Source: Paractinoplanes pyxinae (GTDB lineage: Bacteria > Actinomycetota > Actinomycetes > Mycobacteriales > Micromonosporaceae). From it: a stretch of 64,000 nucleotides of DNA. Positions 1 to 7,978 of the stretch are shown here, piece after piece. The translations under genes were made by a program, and so were the position numbers. Under the pieces are notes generated by a model. It saw nothing but the letters and a program-made list of their open reading frames with translations. It made no database searches and was not told the origin of the DNA. Within the stretch, counting starts at the first letter, position 1; every line of letters starts with the position of its first letter. The stretch lies in contig NZ_JAPNTZ010000005.1 in the NCBI RefSeq assembly GCF_026626335.1, positions 538,714 through 602,713 of the forward strand, given 5' to 3'.

Positions 1-1803
1 CCGGGCCGCGTTGTCGGCCTCGTCGAGCGTCAGGAACATGATGTCGTCCGGCCGCTGCAGAACGCCCACCTCGGTTAGGTCGGCGCCGACGGCCAGCAGG
101 TGGCGGCGCATCTCGGCCAGCCGATAGAGGCCCGCGAACTTGCCCGCCTCGCGCAGCCCGGCCAGCCGGCGCGCCCGGCCCAGCAGGAAGATCGCCAGCC
201 GCCCGCGCACCGGCCGGCGCCGCCGGGCCCGTTGCCCGAGTTCGGCCAGCGTCGCCTCGGCCCGCTCGGCGGCGCGGGCGAACCGGCGGTCGGGCGCCTG
301 CTCCGGATCGGTCACGCGCATCAGGTTGGCCACGGCCGCCCGCACCGGCGCCGGGTCTTCCGACCAGCGCGGCACGCCCAGGTCGACCTCAGCCGCGGCC
401 CGATGCCCGTACTTCTCGAGGAAGCCCGAGAGGTCGACCGCCTCCGGGTCGTCGGCGTCCCGGGCCAGTTGCCACAGGGCGAGGTCCATCTCGATGGTGA
501 CGTTGTGCGGCATGCCGCCGAGCACGGCGTGGATTTCGCCCGGCCGCGCGACGTCGCCCAGCAGCCGCGGCGGCAGCGCACTGGCCAGCATGCCGGCCAC
601 GATGGGCCAGATGAGGGCATCGGGCCCCTCGCCCTGGTCGTGCTCGCGCACGAGCTTCAGCCGCTCGGCCGTGGAGAGCGCGGTGGGGCTGCCGGCGGAC
701 GCGCGGCGGATGCGGTCGACCGCGTCGTCGAGCCGGACCCGCGCCCGATCGGGGTTGGCCAGCGCGCCGAGCACCCCGCGGACGGCCCGGCCGACGGGCG
801 GCATCGCACCCGCGCGCTTCGTCCGGGCGCCCTTACGCGGGGCGAATCGGGGATCGTCGAGCACGTGGCGCACGACGGCCTGTGCCCGCGGCCCGAAGTC
901 GACCGCCATGAGGGCCACCAGCCGCCGCCGCGCGACCGGGTCGCGGACGAGGTCGCTCAGGTCGCCGTAGAGCCGCCCGCCGATGTCGGTGATCTCGACC
1001 CGCAGCCCCAGCGGCACCAGCATCGCCGTGACCAGTTGCTTCAGCGTGTCGAGGCCCATCGGAGTGACCGGCTGCAGCATGCCCTGCACGTGCCCGAATT
1101 CGAGGTAGACCCGGGGCGGCCCCTCGGTGGGTGGCGGCGCCGGGAAGAGGGTGGTGATCGGCCGAGACTGGAGAACCCACAGCTCGCCGTGCTCGTCGAC
1201 CGCCCATTCGACGTCTTGCGGCGAGCCGAACAGAGCCTGCAGCCGCTCGCCGACGGCGTGCAGCGGGTCGTCGGGAGTGACCAGGCGGCGATCCACCTCG
1301 GCCCGGCCGTCGACCACCGCGGAGCCGGAGCCCGCGGCCGATTCGACCAGCATCTCGGTGCGGCAGCCGGTCACCGGGTTGGCCGTGAACAGGACGCCCG
1401 CCCGCCGGGCGGCGACCATGCGCTGGACGACGACGCCCATGCGGACATCGCCCGAGTGGTAGGCCGAGGCGCGGGGGCCGGACGCCGACGCCCGGACGGT
1501 TTCGATCGCGGCGAGCAGGGCCTCGGCGCCGTGGACGTCGAGGACGGTGTCGAACATGCCGGCATAGCTCGCCCCGGGCGAGTCTTCGACAGTTGCGCTG
1601 GAGCGCACCGCCACCGCTCCCCCGCCCAGACGTTCGTACGCCGCCATTATTTGATCTTCAGGCAGTTCGGCCTGGCCGGCGGGGATGCAGAAGCCGGGCG
1701 GCACCCGTTCACCGGCCCGCGACAGCTCGCCCAGACCGGCGGCCTTGCCCCCGACCTGGGCGACCATGCCGGCCGAGACGTCACGCAGATCGACGATCGC
1801 CAT
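1..1803 (-). CDS. PEP/pyruvate-binding phosphotransferase, PEP synthase or rifampin-phosphotransferase-like (3' end outside window)
   Basis: Reads from ATG 1803 leftward for 601 codons without a stop, so the C-terminus lies outside the window. The PPDK N-terminal ATP-grasp signature is visible: VGGKAAGLGEL (about residues 17-27), AVRSSATVEDSPG (65-77), GVLFTANPVTG (136-146) and LQSRPIT (211-217). A long middle domain follows, ending in DDIMFLTLDEA, a motif I know from rifampin phosphotransferases just before the swivelling His domain, which would lie beyond base 1. The ATP-grasp part is compact: the helical stretch usual between the GFCIP motif and the RSSA motif is nearly absent. A strong AAGGAGG site precedes ATG 1803. 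PEP synthase or antibiotic phosphotransferase cannot be told apart here. Confidence 0.85.
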   Translation of the reverse strand, partial: MAIVDLRDVSAGMVAQVGGKAAGLGELSRAGERVPPGFCIPAGQAELPEDQIMAAYERLGGGAVAVRSSATVEDSPGASYAGMFDTVLDVHGAEALLAAIETVRASASGPRASAYHSGDVRMGVVVQRMVAARRAGVLFTANPVTGCRTEMLVESAAGSGSAVVDGRAEVDRRLVTPDDPLHAVGERLQALFGSPQDVEWAVDEHGELWVLQSRPITTLFPAPPPTEGPPRVYLEFGHVQGMLQPVTPMGLDTLKQLVTAMLVPLGLRVEITDIGGRLYGDLSDLVRDPVARRRLVALMAVDFGPRAQAVVRHVLDDPRFAPRKGARTKRAGAMPPVGRAVRGVLGALANPDRARVRLDDAVDRIRRASAGSPTALSTAERLKLVREHDQGEGPDALIWPIVAGMLASALPPRLLGDVARPGEIHAVLGGMPHNVTIEMDLALWQLARDADDPEAVDLSGFLEKYGHRAAAEVDLGVPRWSEDPAPVRAAVANLMRVTDPEQAPDRRFARAAERAEATLAELGQRARRRRPVRGRLAIFLLGRARRLAGLREAGKFAGLYRLAEMRRHLLAVGADLTEVGVLQRPDDIMFLTLDEADNAAR

Positions 1804-1813
1804 CGGCCCTCCT

Positions 1814-1866
1814 TTTCCAATACGACTGCAACGCAAAGGCTAGCCGGTTTCCGATACGACTGCAAT
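1814..1866 (-). promoter_or_regulatory. Two 19-bp direct repeats upstream of the PEP-utilizing enzyme gene
   Basis: On the minus strand two copies of TTGCAGTCGTAT(C/T)GGAAA occur at 1848-1866 and 1814-1832, offset by 34 bp, differing at two positions. They lie directly before the ribosome binding site of the 1803 gene. Repeats of this kind usually bind a regulator or form two promoter-proximal sites; no regulator gene sits beside them. Confidence 0.55.
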
Positions 1867-1937
1867 GCCAAGCGTGGGGTGGGCGAATTTCTCGAAACGA
1901 CCGGAACCACCGGCCGCCCCGAATCGTCTGAACGGGC

Positions 1938-2843
1938 ATGACTCGTCTCCGCGGCACCCTGATGGCCGCCGCCGTTCCCCTGTTCCTGCTCGCCGCGTGC
2001 GCGCAGCCCGGCACCACGAGCGCGGGCTCGCCAGCCTCCCGGGAAAGCGCCTCCTCCTATCCGCAGGGCGGCGACGAGACCCAGGACGGAGACAAACTCG
2101 TCGCACGCGTGGAATCGGTCGGGGGCTTCGTGCCGCCGGACCGCACGGTCGGCACCCTGCCCGCGATCAGCGTCTACGCCGACGGCCGGGTGATCACCCA
2201 GGGCCCCACGCCCGCCATCTATCCCGGGCCCGCGCTGCCCAACCTGCAGGTCGTGACGCTCAGCCCCGACCAGGTGCAGCAGCTGCTGAAAGAGGCCACC
2301 GAGGCCGGCGTCCGCTCCGGCGCCGACTTCGGCCGCCCCAACGTGGCCGACGCGCCGACCACCCGGGTCACCGTCACCACGGCCCAGGGCACCCAGTCGG
2401 TCGCGGTCGAGGCGCTCAACGAGGCCCAGGTCAACGACCCGATGCTCACCGACGCCCAGAAGACGGCGCGCAAGAATCTGGCCGCCTTCGTCGACAAGCT
2501 GAGCGACCTGCCGGCCGCCGCCGAGCCGAGCGCCAGCGCCCCGTACGACGCCGAGTCGCTGGCCGTGCTGGCCCGCCCGTACATCAAGCAGCAGGGCGAC
2601 GACCAGCCGGCGCAGACCGAGATGGCCTGGCCCGGTCCGGCCCTGCCCGGCGACTACCTCAACCCGGCCTTCAAGATCGGCTGTGTCGTCGTGAGCGGCG
2701 CCGAGGCCGACAAGGTGCTGGCCGCGGCCAAGAAGGCCAACCAGATGACCCCGTGGACCGCCGGCGGTGAGAAGTACCTGATCACCTTCCGGCCGCTGCT
2801 GCCCGACGAGAAGGGCTGCGCGCAGTTCAAGGGGAACCGATGA
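1938..2843 (+). CDS. Putative secreted lipoprotein, function unknown
   Basis: 301 residues. The N-terminus is a classic lipoprotein signal peptide, with Arg at positions 3 and 5, a hydrophobic core and the lipobox LAAC at about residues 18-21, so the mature protein should be lipid-anchored on the outer face of the membrane. The rest is a soluble domain rich in Ala, Pro and charged residues, with a conserved-looking C-terminal segment containing two Cys (GCVV and KGCAQF) that could pair after export. I do not recognise the family. It is divergent from the PEP-utilizing enzyme gene and faces a terminator-like hairpin at 2909-2939. Confidence 0.8.
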   Translation: MTRLRGTLMAAAVPLFLLAACAQPGTTSAGSPASRESASSYPQGGDETQDGDKLVARVESVGGFVPPDRTVGTLPAISVYADGRVITQGPTPAIYPGPALPNLQVVTLSPDQVQQLLKEATEAGVRSGADFGRPNVADAPTTRVTVTTAQGTQSVAVEALNEAQVNDPMLTDAQKTARKNLAAFVDKLSDLPAAAEPSASAPYDAESLAVLARPYIKQQGDDQPAQTEMAWPGPALPGDYLNPAFKIGCVVVSGAEADKVLAAAKKANQMTPWTAGGEKYLITFRPLLPDEKGCAQFKGNR

Positions 2844-2908
2844 CTCCTCTCGGGGAGCCGTTCGATTCCGGCCGCGACGACGTCGCGGGGGACGACGGAA
2901 TCGATCGC

Positions 2909-2939
2909 GGGCCGGAGCGGACCGAGTCCGTTCCGGCCC
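2909..2939. terminator. Bidirectional terminator-like hairpin
   Basis: GGGCCGGAGCGGA (2909-2921), loop CCGAG, TCCGTTCCGGCCC (2927-2939). All 13 positions pair if one G-U is allowed. It sits between convergent genes. No U-tract follows, as is common in high-GC actinobacteria. Confidence 0.6.
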
Positions 2940-2982
2940 GCCAGGGCTGCCGCCCGGCGATCACCGCACCCAGAAACAAGCG

Positions 2983-3582
<600 letters not shown>

Positions 3583-3696
3583 GACGCGACCGCCTTCCAC
3601 ATCCGATGGGCAACCTCCTCCGCCATGACCGGACAGCCCGCAGAACTGTGACGAGGTCACTGTCACTAATTCGCGTACGGTGGTGTCCTTGAAGGC

Positions 3697-3885
3697 ATGG
3701 CTGTCATCACGAAGACGCATGCCCTCAACGTCCTCCGCCGCGCCTACGGGCCGGACTACGCCGAGTCCGTGAAGGACCAGCTGCCCGACCGGCTCGACCT
3801 CGACGAGCCGAAGGACACCGCCGTGCTCTACAAACTCGGCCTGACCCCGGACCGGCTGGTCAGCGCGCTGGGCGGCGAATACTAG
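3697..3885 (+). CDS. Conserved-looking small protein (62 aa), function unknown
   Basis: 62 residues, charged and probably helical, with no signal peptide or membrane segment. It contains RRAYGPDYAESVKDQLPDRL and ends in LGGEY. The composition (LTPDRLVSALG) resembles small actinobacterial cytosolic proteins of unknown role. A GAAGG sequence lies just before ATG 3697 with unusually tight spacing, and TACGGT at 3676-3681 could be a -10 element. The following YidB-like gene starts 66 bp downstream on the same strand, so the two may be co-transcribed. I cannot assign a function. Confidence 0.65.
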   Translation: MAVITKTHALNVLRRAYGPDYAESVKDQLPDRLDLDEPKDTAVLYKLGLTPDRLVSALGGEY

Positions 3886-3902
3886 AGCCCTGTCACGAAT
3901 CG

Positions 3903-3945
3903 CTCCCCCGCACGGTCTGAGAGGGCAGAAGCCGTGCGGAGGGAG
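3903..3945 (+). promoter_or_regulatory. Hairpin that would hide the ribosome binding site of the next gene
   Basis: CCGCACGG (3908-3915) pairs perfectly with CCGTGCGG (3932-3939). After a bulged A3940, CTCCC (3903-3907) pairs with GGGAG (3941-3945). The Shine-Dalgarno sequence GGAGGGA (3938-3944) lies inside the stem, 7 nt before ATG 3952. It could control translation, or end the upstream transcript. Confidence 0.5.
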
Positions 3946-3951
3946 ACCGTG

Positions 3952-4383
3952 ATGCCCGACATCGCCAAACTGTCCACGTTGCTCGACGACCCCGAGGTGC
4001 GGGACCTGCTCTTCGGCCTCGCGCACACCGGCTCGCCCGCAGCCGGACCGGCCCATCTGCACGCCGTCGTGCTGCGGCTGGCCGAGACGACCACGCCCGA
4101 GCAGTACGGGAGCTGGCTGTCGGACACCTCGCACAACCAGCCGATGACTGTCGATCAGGTGCGCCGGACGGTCGGCGACGGCCCCCTGGACGACCTGGCC
4201 ACCTTCGCCGGTGGCAGTTCCGGCGCCGTGGCCTGGCAGCTCGCCTCGGTGCTGCCCGACCTGGTGGACGCGGTGAGCCCGGGCGGCCGGGTCGTCGGGG
4301 CCGACCAGCTGGGCCGTGAGATCACCGACGCGATCGACGGCGACGACCGCTCGGCCGGAGCCTTCGGCGCCCACATCCACTGA
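3952..4383 (+). CDS. DUF937/YidB-like protein
   Basis: 143 residues. The C-terminal half (VGDGPLDDLATFAGGS, then LASVLPDLVDAVSPGGRV) matches the pattern of the YidB/DUF937 family, in which a Gly-rich stretch precedes an LP-x-(L/V)-(V/I)-(D/N) helix and a (T/S)PxGxxP-type turn. The role of the family is not established. The N-terminal half (IAKLSTLLDDPEVRDLLFGLAH) is helical and may be a separate domain. I take ATG 3952 rather than GTG 3934 because GGAGGGA lies at proper spacing before 3952, whereas 3934 falls inside the hairpin. It has no signal peptide. Confidence 0.7.
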   Translation: MPDIAKLSTLLDDPEVRDLLFGLAHTGSPAAGPAHLHAVVLRLAETTTPEQYGSWLSDTSHNQPMTVDQVRRTVGDGPLDDLATFAGGSSGAVAWQLASVLPDLVDAVSPGGRVVGADQLGREITDAIDGDDRSAGAFGAHIH

Positions 4384-4442
4384 GGATCTAAAGCGTTCCC
4401 GCGTACGCGTCACAGGGCCTGGAAAGTGTCGGACCCCCGGCC

Positions 4443-4448
4443 TACCTT
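4443..4448 (+). promoter_or_regulatory. -10 element TACCTT, leaderless start at 4455
   Basis: TACCTT ends 6 nt before ATG 4455, with TGGAAA 17 bp upstream at 4420-4425 as a possible -35. No Shine-Dalgarno sequence is present, which fits a leaderless mRNA. Confidence 0.5.
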
Positions 4449-4454
4449 GTCGCC

Positions 4455-4826
4455 ATGGACATGAAGATTGAGCTCATCCCCGTGCCCGTGACCGACGTCG
4501 ACCGGGCCAAGGCCTTCTACGAGCGCGTGGGCTTCCACGCCGATCACGACCATCGCGTGCAGCCGGGCTTGCGGTTCGTGCAGCTCACACCGCCGGGCTC
4601 GGCCTGCTCGATCGTGATCGGCGACGGCATCACGGAAAAGACGCCGGGCACGCAAGAGATCCAGTGCGTGGTGGCCGACGCCGAGGCCGCCCGCGCCGGC
4701 CTGGTCGAGGCCGGCGTCGAGGCGAGCGACGTCGACAAACAGCCGTGGGGAAATTTCGTGTACTTCCGCGACCCCGACGGCAACAGCTGGTCGCTGCAGG
4801 CGATGGAGACGCGGCCCAACGGCTAA
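4455..4826 (+). CDS. VOC-superfamily protein (glyoxalase/bleomycin-resistance fold)
   Basis: 123 residues with the single-domain VOC pattern: an opening beta strand IELIPVPVTDVDRAKAFYERVGF, a mid-protein beta segment (FVQLTPPGSACSIVIGDGI) and the closing YFRDPDGNSWSLQAM, whose DPDGN-x-(W/L) signature is typical. Members bind a divalent metal and act as lyases, dioxygenases or resistance proteins as dimers; the substrate cannot be read from sequence. The start follows a -10 hexamer closely (leaderless). The stop codon overlaps that of the convergent DUF4331 gene by four bases. Confidence 0.85.
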   Translation: MDMKIELIPVPVTDVDRAKAFYERVGFHADHDHRVQPGLRFVQLTPPGSACSIVIGDGITEKTPGTQEIQCVVADAEAARAGLVEAGVEASDVDKQPWGNFVYFRDPDGNSWSLQAMETRPNG

Positions 4827-5938
4827 GCGGGCACCACGTACGGGAACGCTTCCTGGCGGGTGTCGGCAGTGGCGGCCGGGGGCAGGCCGGTGCCGACGGC
4901 CGAGTTGGTCACGAGCGAGAAGACGACCTCGGGGGCGTTGTCGACCAGGGCGCGGCCGTTGAAGTCGGTGAAGCCGAAGACGGCCGGCGTGCCCACCTGA
5001 TAGGGCAGGGCGTCCGGCAGCAGGCGCTGCACCACGGCTTCGGCGTACGCCTCGGGGCGCTCGGTCGTGCCGAGCCGCCGCACGGTGGCCGCCACCAGTT
5101 CGCGCATGCCCTTGCCGTAGGCAGCAGAGTCGTCGGCCGGGTGGGCCTCGTTGGCCGCGCTCGCGGCGTCACTGTCGGCGTCGCGGAAGATCGGCCAGAT
5201 CATCGGCAGGCCGGCCCGCCCGATCGGCCGCCAGCCGCCGGCGTCGGTGGCCAGCCGGGTGGTGCTCCAGACCCGGATGATCCGGTCACGGAAGAGCTGC
5301 GGGTCGCTGTGCGGGATGCGGAGGACGATGCTGTTGACCGTCGAACCGGCGAACGTGTTGACCGCTTCACCGGGCACGAAGCCGGTGATCGTGGCCGGTT
5401 CGCCGTGCTGCACGAGCAGGTCGATCGCGGCGAGCTGGCCGAGGTCGAGATAGAAGGGGTCGCGCACCCGACCGGCCCAGGCGGTCAGTCCGTCGGCGCC
5501 GCGCACGGTCTCGCCGGTGCGGCCGCGGGCGACCTCGACGCCCGGCGCAGCGTCGTCGAGGACCACCGCGGTGCCCGGTGTTGCGTCGTCGAGACCCGCC
5601 GCGGCGCCCGGTGTTGCGTCGTCGAGACCCGCCGCGGCGCCCGGTGTTGCGTCGTCGGCGGCTCCTTCGACGCGGTGCACGGTGTAGTTCTGCGCGCCCT
5701 CGGGGCCGGGCTCGAAGGCGACGCGGAACGCGAGCGCGTCCTCGTGCGCGCCGTCGAGCCATACGCGGAACTCGTAGCGGGCCTCGTCGTGGAAGCCGGC
5801 GGGCTGGTCCGGCCCGGCCAGCGAGGTGCCGGCGTTCAGGATCAGCACCGTGGCCCCGGCGTCGTCGAATACGTACTGGTCGGTGATGTTGAGCCGGGGG
5901 TCGCGGCGGGCGAGCGGCGAATCGAGATGGTGAGACAT
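4823..5938 (-). CDS. DUF4331 family protein with internal tandem repeats
   Basis: 371 residues. MSHHLDSPLARRDPRLNITDQYVFDD is the opening of DUF4331 proteins, followed by the characteristic LNAGTSLAGP, an FRVAFEPGPEG strand and a C-terminal DFNGRALVDNAPEVVFSLVTNSAV. There is no signal peptide, so it appears cytosolic. Residues about 93-130 are a low-complexity linker made of four copies of an 11-residue unit (DDATPGAAAGL), encoded by a 33-bp DNA repeat. The family has no settled function. A second paralogue, in an operon, sits at 13546-14940. Confidence 0.85.
   Translation of the reverse strand: MSHHLDSPLARRDPRLNITDQYVFDDAGATVLILNAGTSLAGPDQPAGFHDEARYEFRVWLDGAHEDALAFRVAFEPGPEGAQNYTVHRVEGAADDATPGAAAGLDDATPGAAAGLDDATPGTAVVLDDAAPGVEVARGRTGETVRGADGLTAWAGRVRDPFYLDLGQLAAIDLLVQHGEPATITGFVPGEAVNTFAGSTVNSIVLRIPHSDPQLFRDRIIRVWSTTRLATDAGGWRPIGRAGLPMIWPIFRDADSDAASAANEAHPADDSAAYGKGMRELVAATVRRLGTTERPEAYAEAVVQRLLPDALPYQVGTPAVFGFTDFNGRALVDNAPEVVFSLVTNSAVGTGLPPAATADTRQEAFPYVVPA
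5541..5658. repeat. 33-bp tandem repeat, 3.6 copies, inside DUF4331 gene
   Basis: Units begin at 5541 (diverged), 5574, 5607 and 5640 (partial). The 5574 and 5607 units are identical. The 33-bp period keeps the frame and encodes 11 residues per copy, so copy number may vary between strains. Confidence 0.85.
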
Positions 5939-5990
5939 GCCGCCACCCTGGCAGCGCCCCGGCTCCGAAATCTTCAGTCGGACGACTGCA

Positions 5991-7025
5991 TCAGGCGCGG
6001 GACAAGCGGTAGGCGCGCGGCGATTGGCCGGTCACCCGCTTGAAGGCGGTGCTCAGGGCGCTCTCGGAGCCGTAGCCGACCTCGTGGGCGATCGCGGCCA
6101 CGGTGTGGTCGCCGTGGCGCAGGCGGGCGGCGGCCAGCTCGATGCGCCACTGGGTCAGGTAGTCGAGCGGGCCCTGGCCGACCACCTGCTTGAAGCGGGC
6201 GGCCAGCGTGGAGCGCGAGACGGCGGCCACCGCGGCCAGGTCGGCCACCGTCCAGGCGTACGCGGGTTTGCCGTGCATGGCCCGCAGGGCCGGACCGACG
6301 ACCGGGTCGGCCAAGCCGGCCAGCCAGCCCCCGGCCGGCGGCGCGGCGGCCAGGTGCAGGCGCAGCAGGTGGATCAGCATGACCAGCGCCAGGTGTTCGG
6401 TGAGCAGGCTGGACGCGGGTGGGCGGTCGCGCAGCTCGGCGTCGATCTGTTCCAGCGCCCACCGCACGGCGGCCGCCGCCGTGCTCGCGCCGGGCACGTG
6501 GACGACCGGCGGCAGGGCGTCGAGCAGCAGCTCCTGCGCCCGCTCGCCGAAACCGAAGCGGCCGCCGATCAGGAACACGTCGTCGGCGTCGTGGCCGAGC
6601 TGCGCCCCGCCGAGGCCGCCGACATCATGGCCGAACCGCGCCCCGCCGAGGCCGCCGGCGTCGTAGCCGGACCGCGCCCCGGCGGTCCGCATACTGTCGT
6701 TGTCGCGGCGGGTGGCTCGGGCGATGCCGTCGTCGCCCGCGGCGGCGAAGATGGGGCCGGCCGGTTCCGGTGGCACGTCGGGGCCACTGGCCAGCGTGAA
6801 CGCGACCGGACGGGTGAGCAGGAAGCAGTCGCCCGGTTCGAGGCGGAAATCCTGCCCCTCGGCCCGCAGCAGGCAGCTCCCCCGGCGTACGGCGTTGAAC
6901 TTGACCGCCGGTGGCGGCTCGAACGCCACCGCCCACTCGCCGGCGGCGACCAGACCGGCCGACAGGCTGCTGGTTGTGCCCACGAGCGCCAAGACATCAT
7001 CGAGCGGATCGGCCTGGACTCTCAC
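5991..7025 (-). CDS. AraC-family transcriptional regulator with cupin-type sensor domain
   Basis: 344 residues from GTG 7025. The N-terminal half (residues about 5-170) looks like the AraC cupin_6 sensor (LSAGLVAAGEWAVAFEPP, then GSCLLRAEG, LEPGDCFLLTRP). The C-terminal 100 residues are the double HTH (WTVADLAAVAAVSRSTLAARFKQVVGQGPLDYLTQWRIELA and VAAIAHEVGYGSESALSTAFKRVTGQSPRAYR, given as motifs in these two blocks). Between the FTLASGP strand and the end of the sensor domain is a Gly/His/Asp linker of 12-residue repeats. It is divergent from a short-chain dehydrogenase with an inverted repeat between them, so it probably controls that gene and itself. Confidence 0.88.
   Translation of the reverse strand: MRVQADPLDDVLALVGTTSSLSAGLVAAGEWAVAFEPPPAVKFNAVRRGSCLLRAEGQDFRLEPGDCFLLTRPVAFTLASGPDVPPEPAGPIFAAAGDDGIARATRRDNDSMRTAGARSGYDAGGLGGARFGHDVGGLGGAQLGHDADDVFLIGGRFGFGERAQELLLDALPPVVHVPGASTAAAAVRWALEQIDAELRDRPPASSLLTEHLALVMLIHLLRLHLAAAPPAGGWLAGLADPVVGPALRAMHGKPAYAWTVADLAAVAAVSRSTLAARFKQVVGQGPLDYLTQWRIELAAARLRHGDHTVAAIAHEVGYGSESALSTAFKRVTGQSPRAYRLSRA
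6591..6690. repeat. 36-bp tandem repeat inside the AraC regulator gene
   Basis: Units at 6591-6626, 6627-6662 and 6663-6690 (partial) encode a 12-residue motif GGLGGARFGHDV on the minus strand. It lies within the sensor half of the regulator, in frame. Confidence 0.8.
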
Positions 7026-7034
7026 GCAACTATC

Positions 7035-7061
7035 TTGGACCCTGAGCCATTCAGGATCCAA
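7035..7061. promoter_or_regulatory. Inverted-repeat operator between AraC regulator and dehydrogenase
   Basis: TTGGACCCTGA (7035-7045), spacer GCCAT, TCAGGATCCAA (7051-7061); 10 of 11 positions are symmetric. It lies 10 bp before the regulator start and 24 bp before the dehydrogenase start, so one bound protein would cover both promoters. Confidence 0.65.
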
Positions 7062-7084
7062 CCCGGCCGCCGCACAGTAGAGCC

Positions 7085-7978
7085 ATGACAAGGATCATTA
7101 CCCCGTTCACCGCTCAGTCCACCGCCGCCGAGGTGCTGGCCGGAGTCGACCTGACCGGCCGGCGCATGCTGATCACCGGGGGCGGTTCGGGGCTGGGCCG
7201 CGCCGCCGCCGACGCGCTGCGCGAGGCGGGCGCCGAGGTCATCGCCCCGGCCCGCCGCGAGCTCGACCTCTCCGACCTCGACTCGGTGCGCGCCTACGCC
7301 GAGGCCTGGACCGGGCCCGTCGACGCGATCATCGCCAACGCCGGGATCATGGCCGTGCCCGAGCGCCGGACCGCCGACAACGGCTGGGAGCTGCAGCTCG
7401 CGACCAACTTCCTGGGCCACTTCGCGCTGATCAAGGGCCTCGAGAACCACCTGACCGAAGGCGCCCGGATCGTTCTGGTGAGCTCGGGCGCCCAGCTCAG
7501 GGCCGGCGTCGACTTCGACGACCCCCACTTCGAGACCCGCCCGTACGACCCCTGGGTCGCCTACGGCCAGTCCAAGACCGCCGTGGTTCTGCTGGCCGTG
7601 GCCGTCGGCCGCCACCTGGACGGCGTGACCGCCAACGCGATGGCCCCCGGCCGCATCCACACCAATCTGCAGCGCCACATCGACGAGGCGACCATGCGCG
7701 CGCTGGGCGCCATGGACGACGACGGCAACCTGCTGCACCCCGAGGGCTACAAGACCCCCGAGCAGGGCGCCGCGGCCGAGGTCATGCTGGCCGCCTCCCC
7801 GCTGCTGGCCGGCGTCACCGGCCGCTACTTCGACGAGGACAACCAGGAGGCCCAGGTCGTCCCGGGCGGACCCGAGCCCATGGTCGGTGTGGCCGATTGG
7901 TCGGTCGACCCGGCCGCCGCCGACCGCCTGTGGGAGCTGGCCGAGCAGGCCCTCAAGCAGCCTCGAGGGGCGCGCTGA
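7085..7978 (+). CDS. Short-chain dehydrogenase/reductase (NAD(P)-dependent)
   Basis: 297 residues with the classical SDR fold: TGGGSGLGRA (TGxxxGxG nucleotide motif, about residues 31-40), IIANAGIMA (NNAG-type motif), the catalytic Ser in VLVSSGA, and YGQSK (YxxxK). The FLGHFALIKGL segment and the C-terminal layout resemble retinol-dehydrogenase-like or WW-domain-oxidoreductase-like SDRs. The substrate is unknown. It is the likely target of the divergent AraC regulator. Its 3' end overlaps the convergent glycosidase gene by 26 bp. Confidence 0.9.
   Translation: MTRIITPFTAQSTAAEVLAGVDLTGRRMLITGGGSGLGRAAADALREAGAEVIAPARRELDLSDLDSVRAYAEAWTGPVDAIIANAGIMAVPERRTADNGWELQLATNFLGHFALIKGLENHLTEGARIVLVSSGAQLRAGVDFDDPHFETRPYDPWVAYGQSKTAVVLLAVAVGRHLDGVTANAMAPGRIHTNLQRHIDEATMRALGAMDDDGNLLHPEGYKTPEQGAAAEVMLAASPLLAGVTGRYFDEDNQEAQVVPGGPEPMVGVADWSVDPAAADRLWELAEQALKQPRGAR

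Noticed and set aside
100..1941. 613-codon + strand frame opposite the PEP-utilizing enzyme
   Set aside because: The minus-strand frame has clear ATP-grasp motifs, so this is a shadow.
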